From Haladaptatus cibarius D43 (lineage in GTDB: Archaea; Halobacteriota; Halobacteria; Halobacteriales; Haladaptataceae): a DNA stretch of 64,000 nucleotides. Below, piece by piece: positions 24,317-33,280 of the stretch (its first letter is position 1; every line of letters starts with the position of its first letter). Location of the stretch: NCBI RefSeq assembly GCF_000710615.1, contig NZ_JDTH01000001.1:62001-126000 (forward strand), written 5' to 3'. Below the pieces are notes generated by a model that was not told the origin of the DNA, did not search any database, and worked only from the letters and a program-made list of their open reading frames with translations. The position numbers were made by a program, and so were the translations under genes.

Positions 24317-25273
24317 TCAATATTCGTCGATGTTGATGCCGACCGAGCACACGTATTCACCAGTGGCGACCTGCGGCAGTCTACGCGAGCGCCAGAAGAT
24401 ACCGGAACGGTCGGCGGTCACTTCGGCTTTCAGCGTGCCGAACACGTCGGTTACCCCGAACAGGGTTTCGCCCGGTGACACCTCCTCCCCGAGGTCTTTT
24501 TTGAACGTCACGATACCGCCGTTCGGCGCGCCGTAGCGGTCGAATCCGGTTGCACGAGTCTGTGGTTCGAACTCGGCCTCGCCGTCGAGGAAGCCGTAGT
24601 ATCGGAGGACGTTGAACACGCCATTGACGCCGTACTGAATGCTTGTTTCGTCCCAGCCGACACAGCCGCCGAGTTCGGGGTCGATAGTCGGAATGCCCTC
24701 GTCGGGGCCAGCGCGTGCGAGTTGCCCGTCCGGCCCTTTCTGGTCGAGAATGTGCCCACAGCCGAACACCTTGGCGAGTTCCAAACACTCGTCGTGCATT
24801 CGGTGGCGCTTGCCACAGCGCACACGAGTTTCGTTTATCATCCGGCTGGTCGAACCCTGATGCAGGTCGAGAATCATGTCGGCTCGGGACGCCGCTTCGA
24901 AAACGGCCGCCGCGATTCGCTCGCTGGACGTGCCCGATTCGTTGCCGGGGAACGCTCGGTTCATCTTCGTGTCGTCGATGGGGTTGCGGTGCTCCGCCAC
25001 TTGGAAAGCGTGATAGTTAACCAGACCGACGACGAGAATCGTGCCCGAAATCTCTTCGGGTGCGAGTTGTGGGACGACTCGTTTGATGACTCCGAGTCCG
25101 TTGAGTTCGTCACCATCGCTTACGGCCTGTATGTACAGCGTCTTTCCCTCGTTCGCACCATTTATCACGGCGACGGGGAGGCCGAACTGACTCCCATCGC
25201 GAGTCTCTCCCACCGCGAGTCGGCCCGTGTCGATTTCTCCGGGGGCCGCGCTCGCCGTACCGAGCGTTGTCAT
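24317..25273 (-). CDS. Succinylglutamate desuccinylase/aspartoacylase-family protein
   Basis: 318 residues. A zinc-dependent M14-like deacylase. Visible landmarks: KTLYIQAVSDGDELNGLGVI where the zinc-ligand H/E pair would be, the NPIDDTKMNRAFPG motif with the conserved Asn-Arg, MILDLHQGS carrying the metal His, and the C-terminal beta domain (GGIVTFKKDLGEEVSPGETL) resembling a biotinyl-type fold. The first ligand motif reads GDELNG rather than the typical HGDE, so the His is replaced by another residue (SDGDE). This should be checked. It is followed by the threonine-synthase-like gene. Confidence 0.85.
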   Translation of the reverse strand: MTTLGTASAAPGEIDTGRLAVGETRDGSQFGLPVAVINGANEGKTLYIQAVSDGDELNGLGVIKRVVPQLAPEEISGTILVVGLVNYHAFQVAEHRNPIDDTKMNRAFPGNESGTSSERIAAAVFEAASRADMILDLHQGSTSRMINETRVRCGKRHRMHDECLELAKVFGCGHILDQKGPDGQLARAGPDEGIPTIDPELGGCVGWDETSIQYGVNGVFNVLRYYGFLDGEAEFEPQTRATGFDRYGAPNGGIVTFKKDLGEEVSPGETLFGVTDVFGTLKAEVTADRSGIFWRSRRLPQVATGEYVCSVGINIDEY

Positions 25274-25418
25274 TACAGGTACACCGTTTCCGAACTCCCT
25301 TAGCAGTTCGGTATTTCCACCGGCTAACAGTTCGATATTGAAGTGTCACATCGCCACAGTCGGCAGTCACGTTGCCACATTCAGTGAAACTATGAGTAGT
25401 TGGTAGAATCATTCGCGC

Positions 25419-26741
25419 GTGGCAACCGAAGACGAATCGGTAGACGTTCTCGCACCATTCCGACAATTCGTCTCGCTAGAACGTGACGTTCTCGTGCTAT
25501 CCATGGCGATGTTCGCGTTCAGCCTCGGCTTTCAGATGACCGGGCGATACATGGGGCGCTATCTTTCTCTGCTCGGGGCGACCAGCCTCATCATCGGACT
25601 GTACGGGAGTTTCGGCAACCTCATCGGGGCGATGTATCCATATCCCGGTGGAGCGCTGTCGGACAGAATCGGATCACGAACTGCACTGACTCTGTTCGGT
25701 TTCTGCTCGACTATCGGCTTCCTCCTCTGGGTCGGTGCACCCGACCTTCCAACGTTTCCGGGCTTCCCGACGTGGGCGTGGATTTTCGTCGGCCTGCTGT
25801 TGGTGCAGGCGTGGAAATCGTTTGGACTGGGTGCGACATTCGCCATCGTCAAACAGAGCGTCCCGCCCTCCAAACTCGCGCAGGGGTTCGCCAGCACTGA
25901 AACGTTCCGCCGAACCGCGTTCCTGATTGGCCCCCTCGTCGCCGCCAGTCTCATCGCTGCCTACGAGTTCGAACTCGGTTTTCGGTACGTCCTCGCCGTC
26001 GGTGCGGTCTTCGCACTGCTGGCGACCCTCACACAGCACGTTCTGTACGAGGCAAGCGAAGATTCACTCGGTAAATCCTTTGCCGGAACCGCACAAATTG
26101 TGAACGACCTCAAGGGAATGCCCGCCCCACTTCGGCCCCTCCTCGTCGGCGACACGTTGGTTCGGTTCGCCAACGGAATGGTGTACGTCTTCGTCGTGCT
26201 CGCCGTGACCGAGTACCTACAAGTCGATGCGACGCTCCCGTTCGTGGGCTATCTCGGCCCGGAGGCATTCTTCGGCGTCCTCCTCGCAATCGAAATGGCA
26301 GTCGCCCTACTGACGATGCTCCCCGTCTCGAAACTCGCGGAACGAATCGGACTGAAACCGGTCGTCGGAATCGGGTTCGTCGTCTACGCCGTCTTTCCCG
26401 CACTGCTGGTCAACGCGCCCGACGATGCCGGAATCGTCGCCCTGCTGTTCGCCTTCTCGGGACTTCGATTCGCGGGACTCCCCGCCCACAAAGCCCTCAT
26501 CGTCGGCCCCGCCGAGGAGAACGCGGGCGGACGAGTCGTCGGGTCGTACTATCTCGTCAGAAACGCGATTACGATTCCGAGCGCCGCGTTCGGCGGGTGG
26601 CTGTACGGAATCGAATCGGTGCAAGCTGGATTTGCCACCGTAGACGGGCCGATACTGGCGTTCGGCTTGGCAACCGTCGTTGGTATCGCCGGAACGGCCT
26701 ACTTCCTCGTCTTCGGGCAGGAACTCGACGCCTACGCCTGA
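25419..26741 (+). CDS. Major facilitator superfamily transporter
   Basis: 440 residues from GTG 25419, about 12 hydrophobic helices in two halves. The loop 2-3 motif GGALSDRIGSRTALTLFG (residues about 75-92) is the MFS signature. There is a short acidic N-terminus (DESVDVLAPF) and a long central loop around TAQIVNDLKGM. Substrate cannot be read; the sequence resembles multidrug/sugar-phosphate-like haloarchaeal MFS proteins. Neighbours are not obviously linked. Confidence 0.9.
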   Translation: MATEDESVDVLAPFRQFVSLERDVLVLSMAMFAFSLGFQMTGRYMGRYLSLLGATSLIIGLYGSFGNLIGAMYPYPGGALSDRIGSRTALTLFGFCSTIGFLLWVGAPDLPTFPGFPTWAWIFVGLLLVQAWKSFGLGATFAIVKQSVPPSKLAQGFASTETFRRTAFLIGPLVAASLIAAYEFELGFRYVLAVGAVFALLATLTQHVLYEASEDSLGKSFAGTAQIVNDLKGMPAPLRPLLVGDTLVRFANGMVYVFVVLAVTEYLQVDATLPFVGYLGPEAFFGVLLAIEMAVALLTMLPVSKLAERIGLKPVVGIGFVVYAVFPALLVNAPDDAGIVALLFAFSGLRFAGLPAHKALIVGPAEENAGGRVVGSYYLVRNAITIPSAAFGGWLYGIESVQAGFATVDGPILAFGLATVVGIAGTAYFLVFGQELDAYA

Positions 26742-26810
26742 AGTGAAGGTATAGATAGAGGGGAGAGAGGGTCGAGGTGAATTTTTGCGCTCGTTCATCG
26801 TTGCTTGAGC

Positions 26811-27198
26811 ATGACCCGTGAAACCGTCTCTATCGGAATGGAGCGGGAAAATCGCGCCAGCTGCTCGCGCACAGTTCGTGTCGGAAACGACGTTCGAGTG
26901 TCGGGCATCACGGCTACCGACGAGAACGGAGAAATCGTCGGCGTAGACGACCCCCTACGCACAACAAGGCGAACGCTCGAAAACATCGAATCAACGGTCG
27001 AATCCGCAGGCACAAGCCTCGAAGTGGGTTCGAACACGCATGTATGTGACGAATATCGAGAGTTGTGAAGCAATCGGTGACGCCCACGCCGAGTTCTTCG
27101 GAGATGTTCGGCCCGCGACGAGTATGGTCGAAGTGAGTAGACTGGCTGCTCCAGAAACGTTGGTCGAAATCGAAGCCGACGCGATACTCGACGGCTGA
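26811..27198 (+). pseudogene. RidA-family (YjgF/UK114) gene interrupted by a frameshift
   Basis: RidA proteins hydrolyse reactive enamine/imine intermediates. Frame 1 from ATG 26811 gives MTRETVSIGMERENRASCSR, the [18 protein letters not shown] core and [16 protein letters not shown], as expected. After GAA at 27021-27023 the family sequence continues in another frame from GTT 27028: [20 protein letters not shown], then [20 protein letters not shown] and [15 protein letters not shown], stop at 27196-27198. The joint is equivalent to loss of two bases (or gain of one). Within frame 1, PLRTTRR replaces the usual PYAQTRR, as if an extra C in the five-C run (26951-26955) and a later one-base loss cancelled each other. 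The RPAT Arg is intact. Real decay or read errors are both possible. Confidence 0.85.
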
Positions 27199-27236
27199 CC
27201 GACGGCTCTTTTATCTACGCGTTCTAACCGGCGAGC

Positions 27237-27512
27237 GTGCAAGAAGAGATTCCTGACCGCCCCGGAGTGGCGAACCTCATCGAGGCGTTGAACCTCCGCC
27301 GGAACGCCATCATCGGGTTCGCGCTGAGTGCGCTGTTCACGGTACTCGTGTACGCCTACCGCGTGATGTTCATCGGCGAAGTGCGGGGACAGGCCGGGAC
27401 GCCGCTTTCGTTTCTCGCACTCGCTGTCGTGCTGGCGCTCACGCTCGGCGCACTTGTTACCGCGGCGTTGACCCTCATTTCAGTGCGCAATCTCGCACGC
27501 GACCTCGACTGA
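27237..27512 (+). CDS. Small haloarchaeal membrane protein
   Basis: 91 residues from GTG 27237. Three hydrophobic segments: NAIIGFALSALFTVLVYAYR, TPLSFLALAVVLALTLGALV, and its continuation VTAALTLISVRNLA. A cytosolic N-terminus (QEEIPDRPGVANLIEALNL) precedes them. I recognise it as a haloarchaeal DUF-type membrane protein (possibly DUF7536), without known function. It begins 38 bp after the ridA remnant and may have shared its promoter. Confidence 0.75.
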   Translation: MQEEIPDRPGVANLIEALNLRRNAIIGFALSALFTVLVYAYRVMFIGEVRGQAGTPLSFLALAVVLALTLGALVTAALTLISVRNLARDLD

Positions 27513-27537
27513 GTTCGGATGCAGGTCGGTATCGATG

Positions 27538-28743
27538 CTACTCCGGTTCGACCATCCCAGCTAGTTCTGCGAGTCGTTCCGCGCCCGACCGAGTTCCCTT
27601 AGCCAGTAGGACATCGCCAGCCTGAATTTCTGTTTCTGGGCCGGGCGAGATGACCCAGTCGTCGCGCGGCCTGCGAACCGCGATAACTCGCATTCCGGTT
27701 TCGGTTTCGACCCGTTCGTGACCGAGCGTGGTTCCATCGAAATCGCTTGCGTCCGTAACTGTCACCCGGACGATGACCTCGTCGCTTTCTTGCACGGCAT
27801 GTTCGACGACGGGATGAGTTCCGAGTCCGTGGAGCACCCCCTCGCTAATTTCGACCGCGGCGTCGCTGATGACCTCGGTGCTATTTGCGAGGTGAACGAG
27901 CCCGCGCAGTGAAACCGGGTCGTCCGCGCGGCTTGCGGCCTGCAACACCCACGCTTCGAACCGGGATTGGAGGGCATCGACTTCCGCTTCGAGTTCCACG
28001 ACTTCCTCCGCCACGTCCGCACTGTCGAAGAGGACGCTCCCGTAGGCGAGGTCAACGGCGAGTTCGCTCATGTTCTTCATCAGCACGATGGAATCGACCG
28101 CGCGTTCGAGGTCGGTGTCGTCGTCTTCCGGCGGTTCCGGCGGTACGTACTCTTCGCCGGTTGCCTGCTCGTACACCGACCCGATTCCTTCGTCAGGGCC
28201 GCGCAAGAGAAGCCGATCGTCCACCCGGAGGTCGGTGTCCTTGTCGGGATTCAGAATCCAGTCCCCGCCGCGATGGATAGCGATGACCCGAACGCCGGTT
28301 TCGGTTTCGAGATTCAACCGCCCGAGCGTCTGCCCCGCGAGAGACGAGGAATCCGCAATCGAAACTCGAACGAGCGTTTCGATTGCCTCCGGAAGTGCCG
28401 CGCGCATGGTCTGTGGCAGGCCGATGTCCTCTAAGACGACTTTAGCGATGTCACCCGCCGCGTCGCTGATTTTCTCGGCGGCCCCGACGACGCCGAAAAC
28501 CGGCGCGAGTTCCTCCGCGTCTTCCGGACTTCTGGCGGCCATGAGCAGGCTCATTCGAGCCTGTAATTCCAGCACGTCCATCTTCCCTTCGAGGGCGAGT
28601 ACTTCGGACGCGATGTCGTCGCTTCCGTGGAACACGGCAGAAAAGGAGAGGTCGATGAGCAGTTCGGCGGTGTCTTTCATCTCCGCTAAAACCTCCTTCA
28701 CACTCCGTGGTTCGTACTCCACCTCGCCGCTCGCGGGTTCCAT
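27538..28743 (-). CDS. PhoU/TrkA-C domain protein, probable potassium-channel regulator
   Basis: 401 residues from ATG 28743. It is built from two copies of the same pair of modules: a PhoU-like helical bundle (VKEVLAEMKDTAELLIDLSF and, in copy 2, SIVLMKNMSELAVDLAYGSV) followed by a TrkA-C/RCK_C beta domain (GQTLGRLNLETETGVRVIAI and GTTLGHERVETETGMRVIAV). The acidic linker PPEPPEDDDTDLE joins them. Proteins of this design accompany potassium uptake or efflux systems and bind nucleotides/ligands via TrkA-C. No channel gene is adjacent. A soluble cytoplasmic location is expected. Confidence 0.88.
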   Translation of the reverse strand: MEPASGEVEYEPRSVKEVLAEMKDTAELLIDLSFSAVFHGSDDIASEVLALEGKMDVLELQARMSLLMAARSPEDAEELAPVFGVVGAAEKISDAAGDIAKVVLEDIGLPQTMRAALPEAIETLVRVSIADSSSLAGQTLGRLNLETETGVRVIAIHRGGDWILNPDKDTDLRVDDRLLLRGPDEGIGSVYEQATGEEYVPPEPPEDDDTDLERAVDSIVLMKNMSELAVDLAYGSVLFDSADVAEEVVELEAEVDALQSRFEAWVLQAASRADDPVSLRGLVHLANSTEVISDAAVEISEGVLHGLGTHPVVEHAVQESDEVIVRVTVTDASDFDGTTLGHERVETETGMRVIAVRRPRDDWVISPGPETEIQAGDVLLAKGTRSGAERLAELAGMVEPE

Positions 28744-28912
28744 AGTTCGGGGTTGGTCGTTCTTCCGTAAAAACGTTCGTAGAAAATGGAAAGACAGCGT
28801 AACCCCTGTTTCGTGCGCCGAATCGACTGATAAAGATGTTGCAGGGAACAAGTCCCGACAGAACGACCACGAAAGATAATCCTTTTGCGGGTACCCCGTG
28901 AATTGTCGTGGT

Positions 28913-30052
28913 ATGGCAGACGAGGTCAAAAAAGGCTTAGAGGGCGTGGTCGTCGCGGAATCAGCACTCAGCCACATCGATGGAGACGTGGGAAAACTCG
29001 TTTATCGAGGATATACGATAGAAGACCTCGCGCGAGATGCGAGTTACGAAGAAGTGCTGTATCTCCTTTGGCACGGTACTCTTCCGAATCGTGAGGAGCT
29101 AGAATCGTTCAGCGAGTCGATGGCGGAAGAACGCGCAGTGGACGACGGCGTCATGGACACTGTGCGCGAACTCGCTGAATCGGATTCGAACCCGATGGCG
29201 GCGCTCCGGACTGCGGTTTCGATGCTCGCAACGTACGACGCGGACGATTCCGACTCCGACCCGGCAGACCGCGAGGCAAACCTCAGGAAGGGCCGACGAA
29301 TCACCGCGAAGATGCCGACCATTCTCGCAGCCTTCACACGCATCCGAAACGGTGACGACCGGGTCGAACCGCGAACCGACCTCGGACACGCCGAGAACTT
29401 CCTCTACATGCTCAACGACGAGGAACCCGACGACGTGCTCGCAGACGTGTTCGACCAAGCACTCGTCCTGCACGCAGACCACGGCCTGAACGCCTCGACG
29501 TTCTCCGCGATGGTCACGGCGAGCACGCTTGCCGACCTCCACAGCGCGGTGACGAGCGCAATCGGCACGCTGTCCGGTTCGCTCCACGGCGGCGCGAACG
29601 CTAACGTCATGCGGATGCTGAAGGAAGTGGACGACGCGAACCAAGACCCAGTCGAATGGGTGCAGGATGCGCTCGACGAGGGACGCCGCGTCGCCGGATT
29701 CGGCCACCGCGTCTACAACGTAAAAGACCCGCGCGCAAAGATTCTCGGCGAACAGAGCGAGGAACTCGGCGAGGCCGCAGGCGACACCAAATGGTACGAG
29801 ATGTCCGTCGCCATCGAGGACTACATCAGCGAAGAGAAAGGACTCGCACCGAACGTGGACTTCTACTCCGCCTCGACGTACTACCAGATGGGAATCCCAA
29901 TCGACATCTACACGCCGATTTTCGCCGTCTCGCGCGTCGGTGGCTGGATTGCCCACGTGCTGGAACAGTACGACGACAACCGCCTAATTCGCCCCCGTGC
30001 GAAGTACATCGGCGAAGAAGACGCCGACTTCGTCCCGCTCGACGAGCGATAA
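28913..30052 (+). CDS. gltA: Citrate synthase
   Basis: 379 residues from ATG 28913. Condenses acetyl-CoA and oxaloacetate in the TCA cycle. Key elements: LVYRGYTIEDLA near the N-terminus, catalytic-His region LHGGANANVMRML, GFGHRVYNVKDPRAKIL with the second His, and the catalytic Asp region VDFYSASTYYQMGIP. Two-domain helical enzyme of the short archaeal/Gram-positive type, with an acidic C-terminus EEDADFVPLDER. The citrate synthase versus 2-methylcitrate synthase distinction is not clear from sequence, but no prp genes are near. Confidence 0.95.
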   Translation: MADEVKKGLEGVVVAESALSHIDGDVGKLVYRGYTIEDLARDASYEEVLYLLWHGTLPNREELESFSESMAEERAVDDGVMDTVRELAESDSNPMAALRTAVSMLATYDADDSDSDPADREANLRKGRRITAKMPTILAAFTRIRNGDDRVEPRTDLGHAENFLYMLNDEEPDDVLADVFDQALVLHADHGLNASTFSAMVTASTLADLHSAVTSAIGTLSGSLHGGANANVMRMLKEVDDANQDPVEWVQDALDEGRRVAGFGHRVYNVKDPRAKILGEQSEELGEAAGDTKWYEMSVAIEDYISEEKGLAPNVDFYSASTYYQMGIPIDIYTPIFAVSRVGGWIAHVLEQYDDNRLIRPRAKYIGEEDADFVPLDER

Positions 30053-30073
30053 CGAACTCGTTCGGCAGTCGGT

Positions 30074-30469
30074 TTACGCACTAGACGCTTTCTTTTCGAG
30101 ATACGTTATTTCGACCATCAGATCCGGACGGTCGGCGTCCGAGAACCGGAACCGCCACGACCGGTCGAACGCTACTCGACCGTCCTGTGCCTTCATCAGT
30201 AGTTCTCTAAGCATGGAATCGAATTGAGGTAGTGAAGAAGATGTAGATGCGTCACCTACTGACCCGGAAGACGTTGTCCGCGGCTCAAGAGGAAGAAGAC
30301 GCGTGATTTCGACCATCAAGTCACGATAGTGACTGTCGGGATACCGAAACGTCCACGCCCGGTCGAACAGCGCCGAGGAGTCGTGATGAAGACCGAGTAG
30401 CAACTTCAACGTTGACCGGAACTCTTCCGGCGAAGCGACCCACGAAGAGAAGCCGCGAGGATTGCTCAT
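30074..30469 (-). CDS. Unknown protein with an internal duplication
   Basis: 131 residues from ATG 30469. Two copies of a ~45-residue unit: first LKLLLGLHHDSSALFDRAWT then FRYPDSHYRDLMVEIT; second LRELLMKAQDGRVAFDRSWR then FRFSDADRPDLMVEIT. Shared pattern: L..LL....D....FDR.W.FR..D.....DLMVEIT. A Ser/Thr-rich linker (about residues 67-80) separates them. No signal peptide, membrane span or known domain is recognised. It is convergent with citrate synthase. Confidence 0.75.
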   Translation of the reverse strand: MSNPRGFSSWVASPEEFRSTLKLLLGLHHDSSALFDRAWTFRYPDSHYRDLMVEITRLLPLEPRTTSSGSVGDASTSSSLPQFDSMLRELLMKAQDGRVAFDRSWRFRFSDADRPDLMVEITYLEKKASSA

Positions 30470-30603
30470 ACACCGTGATTTTCTACGAGCTACATAAGCC
30501 GGGTCAACGCTCCCCCTCCGTTCCACTGATTCTTCCGCCGATGAACAGTTCGAAACGTGGTAAACGATTCTGAACGGTCGAATTTGGCGTGGTTCAGTCG
30601 ATT

Positions 30604-31275
30604 TCAGTCGTTCAGCAGTTCATCCAACATTCCACCGACGTGGTCGATTTCCTCCGGGATGACGCCGTGGCCCATTTCCTCGAAGATTTGCTCGGTCACG
30701 TCGCCGTCGAGTTCGCGGAGCACGTCTCGCGTCTCGTGGACGCGCTCGACAGGAATATGCGGGTCGCGGTCGCTACAGCCGAGATAGACCGGTGTACCAT
30801 CGAGTGACCCGTCGTACTCTCGGGACGTCCCGTCCGGGCCGATAAGACCGCCACTGAATCCAGCGACACCGCCGTATCGCTCCGCGTTTCGTGCAACGAA
30901 CTCGGTCGTCAGACAGGCACCCTGCGAGAAGCCGAGGATGAAGGTTCGTTCCGGGGAAATGCCCGCGTCTTCGAGGTCGGAGAAAATCGTTTCGAGCAGC
31001 GCCAACGCCGACGATAAATACGGCTGATTCGATTCTATCGGCGCGAGGAACGATTGTGGGTACCACGTGTTTCTTGACGCTTGCGGAGCGAGATAGGCGA
31101 TTTCCGGGTGTTGAAATTCTTGAGTCAGTTCGAAAATGCTTTCGGCGGTCGCACCGCGCCCGTGGACGAGCACCATCGCTGTGTCGGCGTCGTCGATAGC
31201 CGTCCCTGTAGTTGCAACCGGTTGTCCGGCGTGCGGGCCATCTACGTCGTCCGTGGTGAACTGGAAATCCGTCAT
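30604..31275 (-). CDS. Alpha/beta hydrolase, phospholipase/carboxylesterase family
   Basis: 223 residues. The catalytic Ser is in GFSQGACL (about residue 117), Asp in CSDRDPHIP (about 170), and His in EEMGHGVIPEE (about 203). The N-terminal oxyanion region AMVLVHGRGATAESI is normal. The family (Pfam abhydrolase_2) includes small esterases acting on acyl thioesters or phospholipid-like esters; the substrate here is unknown. It lies 80 bp downstream of a MATE transporter gene on the same strand. Confidence 0.9.
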   Translation of the reverse strand: MTDFQFTTDDVDGPHAGQPVATTGTAIDDADTAMVLVHGRGATAESIFELTQEFQHPEIAYLAPQASRNTWYPQSFLAPIESNQPYLSSALALLETIFSDLEDAGISPERTFILGFSQGACLTTEFVARNAERYGGVAGFSGGLIGPDGTSREYDGSLDGTPVYLGCSDRDPHIPVERVHETRDVLRELDGDVTEQIFEEMGHGVIPEEIDHVGGMLDELLND

Positions 31276-31355
31276 CTATCTCAGAAATAGTGCTCCTCCA
31301 TCCTACCGTTTTCTGCACCCGAATTTTCTGCCGTTAGGTGTTTTACTGTCTCCTC

Positions 31356-32729
31356 TCAGGTTTCCTCGGCACTCCCGCGTTCTTCCATCATCGCGGCGGC
31401 ACGGGAGGCCCATCCGCCCCAATAAAATCCCGCGCTGACGATGCCCATCGACCAGACGTAGTGAAGCAAAATTCCGGCGTACACGCCCATCACGCCGTAG
31501 TCCATCTGCACTCCAACCAGCCACGAAAAGCCGACCATGAACAGAAACATTCCAGAAGTACGCGCGAAAAAGGGCGTTTTCGTGTCGCTTCCGCCTTGCA
31601 GTGACCCGGCGAGAATGACGAAGAGGACGAGGAACGGCGCAGCCAATCCGTACACCCGGGCGAAATCTGCGGCGTATTCGAGGGTCGGCGGGTCGGAGGT
31701 GAAAAGCCGAACCAATGGCTCGGCAGTGAGAAAGAGCAGGCCGCCGATTCCACCGACCGTTAGCAGTCCGAGGGCGGCGGTTGCCCAGCCTTCGAAGCGC
31801 GCTCTGTCTGGGTCGCCACTGCCGAGGGCTTGGCCGACGACGACGCTGGAGGCGACACTGTACCCTCGGGAGAGCGGCCCGGTCACTTGCTGGTACACCC
31901 GGCGACCGATTTGATAGGCCGCGTTGACTTCCGTTCCGAAGGCGAGCAGAATTGCGTTGAACGGGAACTCCGCAATCGTCGCGGCGATTCCTTCACCGAT
32001 TCGGGGCGCGCTGACGACGAGCAGTTGCTTCGTAATGGTGCGATTTTGCGGTCGGACAAACGATGCCTGCGTCCAATTGGTGCTAATCGCAAGCAAAAGT
32101 GCGGTCGCGGTGAACAAATTGCCGACGGCGGTGGCAATGCCGACACCGACGATTTGCAGGTTCGGAAACGGGCCGAGGCCGAGTCCGAGCGCCACGGTTC
32201 CACCGATGTTGAGCAGATTGGAGACGACGTTGATGTACATCGGCGTTTTCGTGTCGCCAGTACCCTGTAAGGAGCGCGCGGCAACCAGCGCGACGTGTCG
32301 CGCTGGTGCCGTGAGGAAGATGATGAGAAGATACGTGCCGCCCATCCGCGCGACGTTTTCGGGCGCGCCGAGAATGGCGATTGCAGGTTCTGCGAACAAC
32401 AGACCGAAGAGAACGAACGGAATCCCGGCGACCGTACCGACCAAAATTGCTTGGGTAATTGCCTCGTCGCGGTTCGCGGTCGCGCCGACGCCGGTATCCT
32501 GACTGGAGAGCGCAATCGCTCCGCCACCGAGTCCGAGTCCGATTCTGAGTGGCAGGCGCGCGTAGAGGTCTGCAAGACCGATTGCCGCGACCGCGGCGGG
32601 CGAGAACAAGGCAGTAACGATGATGTCGGTCGTCCGCATCAGCGTTCGGAGCACCTGCTCGGCCATCACCGGCCACGAGAGCGAAAGCACTCGACGCCAG
32701 ACGGCAATCGTTCGCGCGCGAAGCGTCAC
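31356..32729 (-). CDS. MATE-family efflux transporter
   Basis: 457 residues from GTG 32729, chosen because the upstream part of the frame lacks hydrophobic character and this start gives a typical length. About 12 transmembrane helices arranged as two six-helix halves: SLSWPVMAEQVLRTLMRTTD opens the first; conserved RSLQGTGDTKTPMYINVVSN and its counterpart GSLQGGSDTKTPFFA are the MATE signature loops in each half. Uses Na+ or H+ to export cationic compounds. A second MATE gene lies 1.1 kb to the right, on the same strand, separated by two + strand genes. Confidence 0.92.
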   Translation of the reverse strand: MTLRARTIAVWRRVLSLSWPVMAEQVLRTLMRTTDIIVTALFSPAAVAAIGLADLYARLPLRIGLGLGGGAIALSSQDTGVGATANRDEAITQAILVGTVAGIPFVLFGLLFAEPAIAILGAPENVARMGGTYLLIIFLTAPARHVALVAARSLQGTGDTKTPMYINVVSNLLNIGGTVALGLGLGPFPNLQIVGVGIATAVGNLFTATALLLAISTNWTQASFVRPQNRTITKQLLVVSAPRIGEGIAATIAEFPFNAILLAFGTEVNAAYQIGRRVYQQVTGPLSRGYSVASSVVVGQALGSGDPDRARFEGWATAALGLLTVGGIGGLLFLTAEPLVRLFTSDPPTLEYAADFARVYGLAAPFLVLFVILAGSLQGGSDTKTPFFARTSGMFLFMVGFSWLVGVQMDYGVMGVYAGILLHYVWSMGIVSAGFYWGGWASRAAAMMEERGSAEET

Positions 32730-32854
32730 TGGAACGTGATTCCGTCCGGCGGGGTTTGGCTGTACCGGAACGGGCAACCGACGCGAAATGGACAAAATGC
32801 GATTAACCGGCCCATAACTATCCCTTCTATCGGGGTACGTACCACCAATCAACG

Positions 32855-33280
32855 ATGAGGACGCTGGCAATCGTCAACGGCAGCGAGGAGCAGTACGGTG
32901 GATGGCGACCTGCGCGCGAGCAGTACGCTTCGCCACAGTTCAGGTCGAAAGCGAAATACGCGGAAACGTGTGACGATTGGCGAATCGTCTCCGAAAAGCA
33001 TGGTCTGTTCTCTCCCGACGCTAGAATCGGACTGGACGAGGCCACGCTCGCTTCGTTGACACCGTCCGAGCGAAACGACTGGGCGCGAGCGGTGCGCGTT
33101 GAAATCAAGCGACTCGTCGTAGAGGAAGACAACTACGACGCACTGGTCGCGCTTCTCGATTCGGAGTACGTTCGCCCGCTGTCCCCGCTCTGGAAGGAGT
33201 TAGAGAGGAATGACATTCAGGTGCGTATCGAGCAGACGCCGCATGAGGGGGCGAAGGAGACGAACGAATCCACATGTTAG
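32855..33280 (+). CDS. DUF6884-type protein
   Basis: 141 residues from ATG 32855 (MRTLAIVNGSEEQYGG). It contains the pattern SKAKYAETCDDWRIVSEKHG followed by LFSPDARIGLDE, which resembles DUF6884, a family related to the DUF523/YaaA-like group where the KHG motif sits near the active site or nucleotide-binding region. It overlaps the following GGCT gene by 7 bp, so they are co-transcribed. A nucleic-acid-linked role is only guessed from the wider family. Confidence 0.75.
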   Translation: MRTLAIVNGSEEQYGGWRPAREQYASPQFRSKAKYAETCDDWRIVSEKHGLFSPDARIGLDEATLASLTPSERNDWARAVRVEIKRLVVEEDNYDALVALLDSEYVRPLSPLWKELERNDIQVRIEQTPHEGAKETNESTC

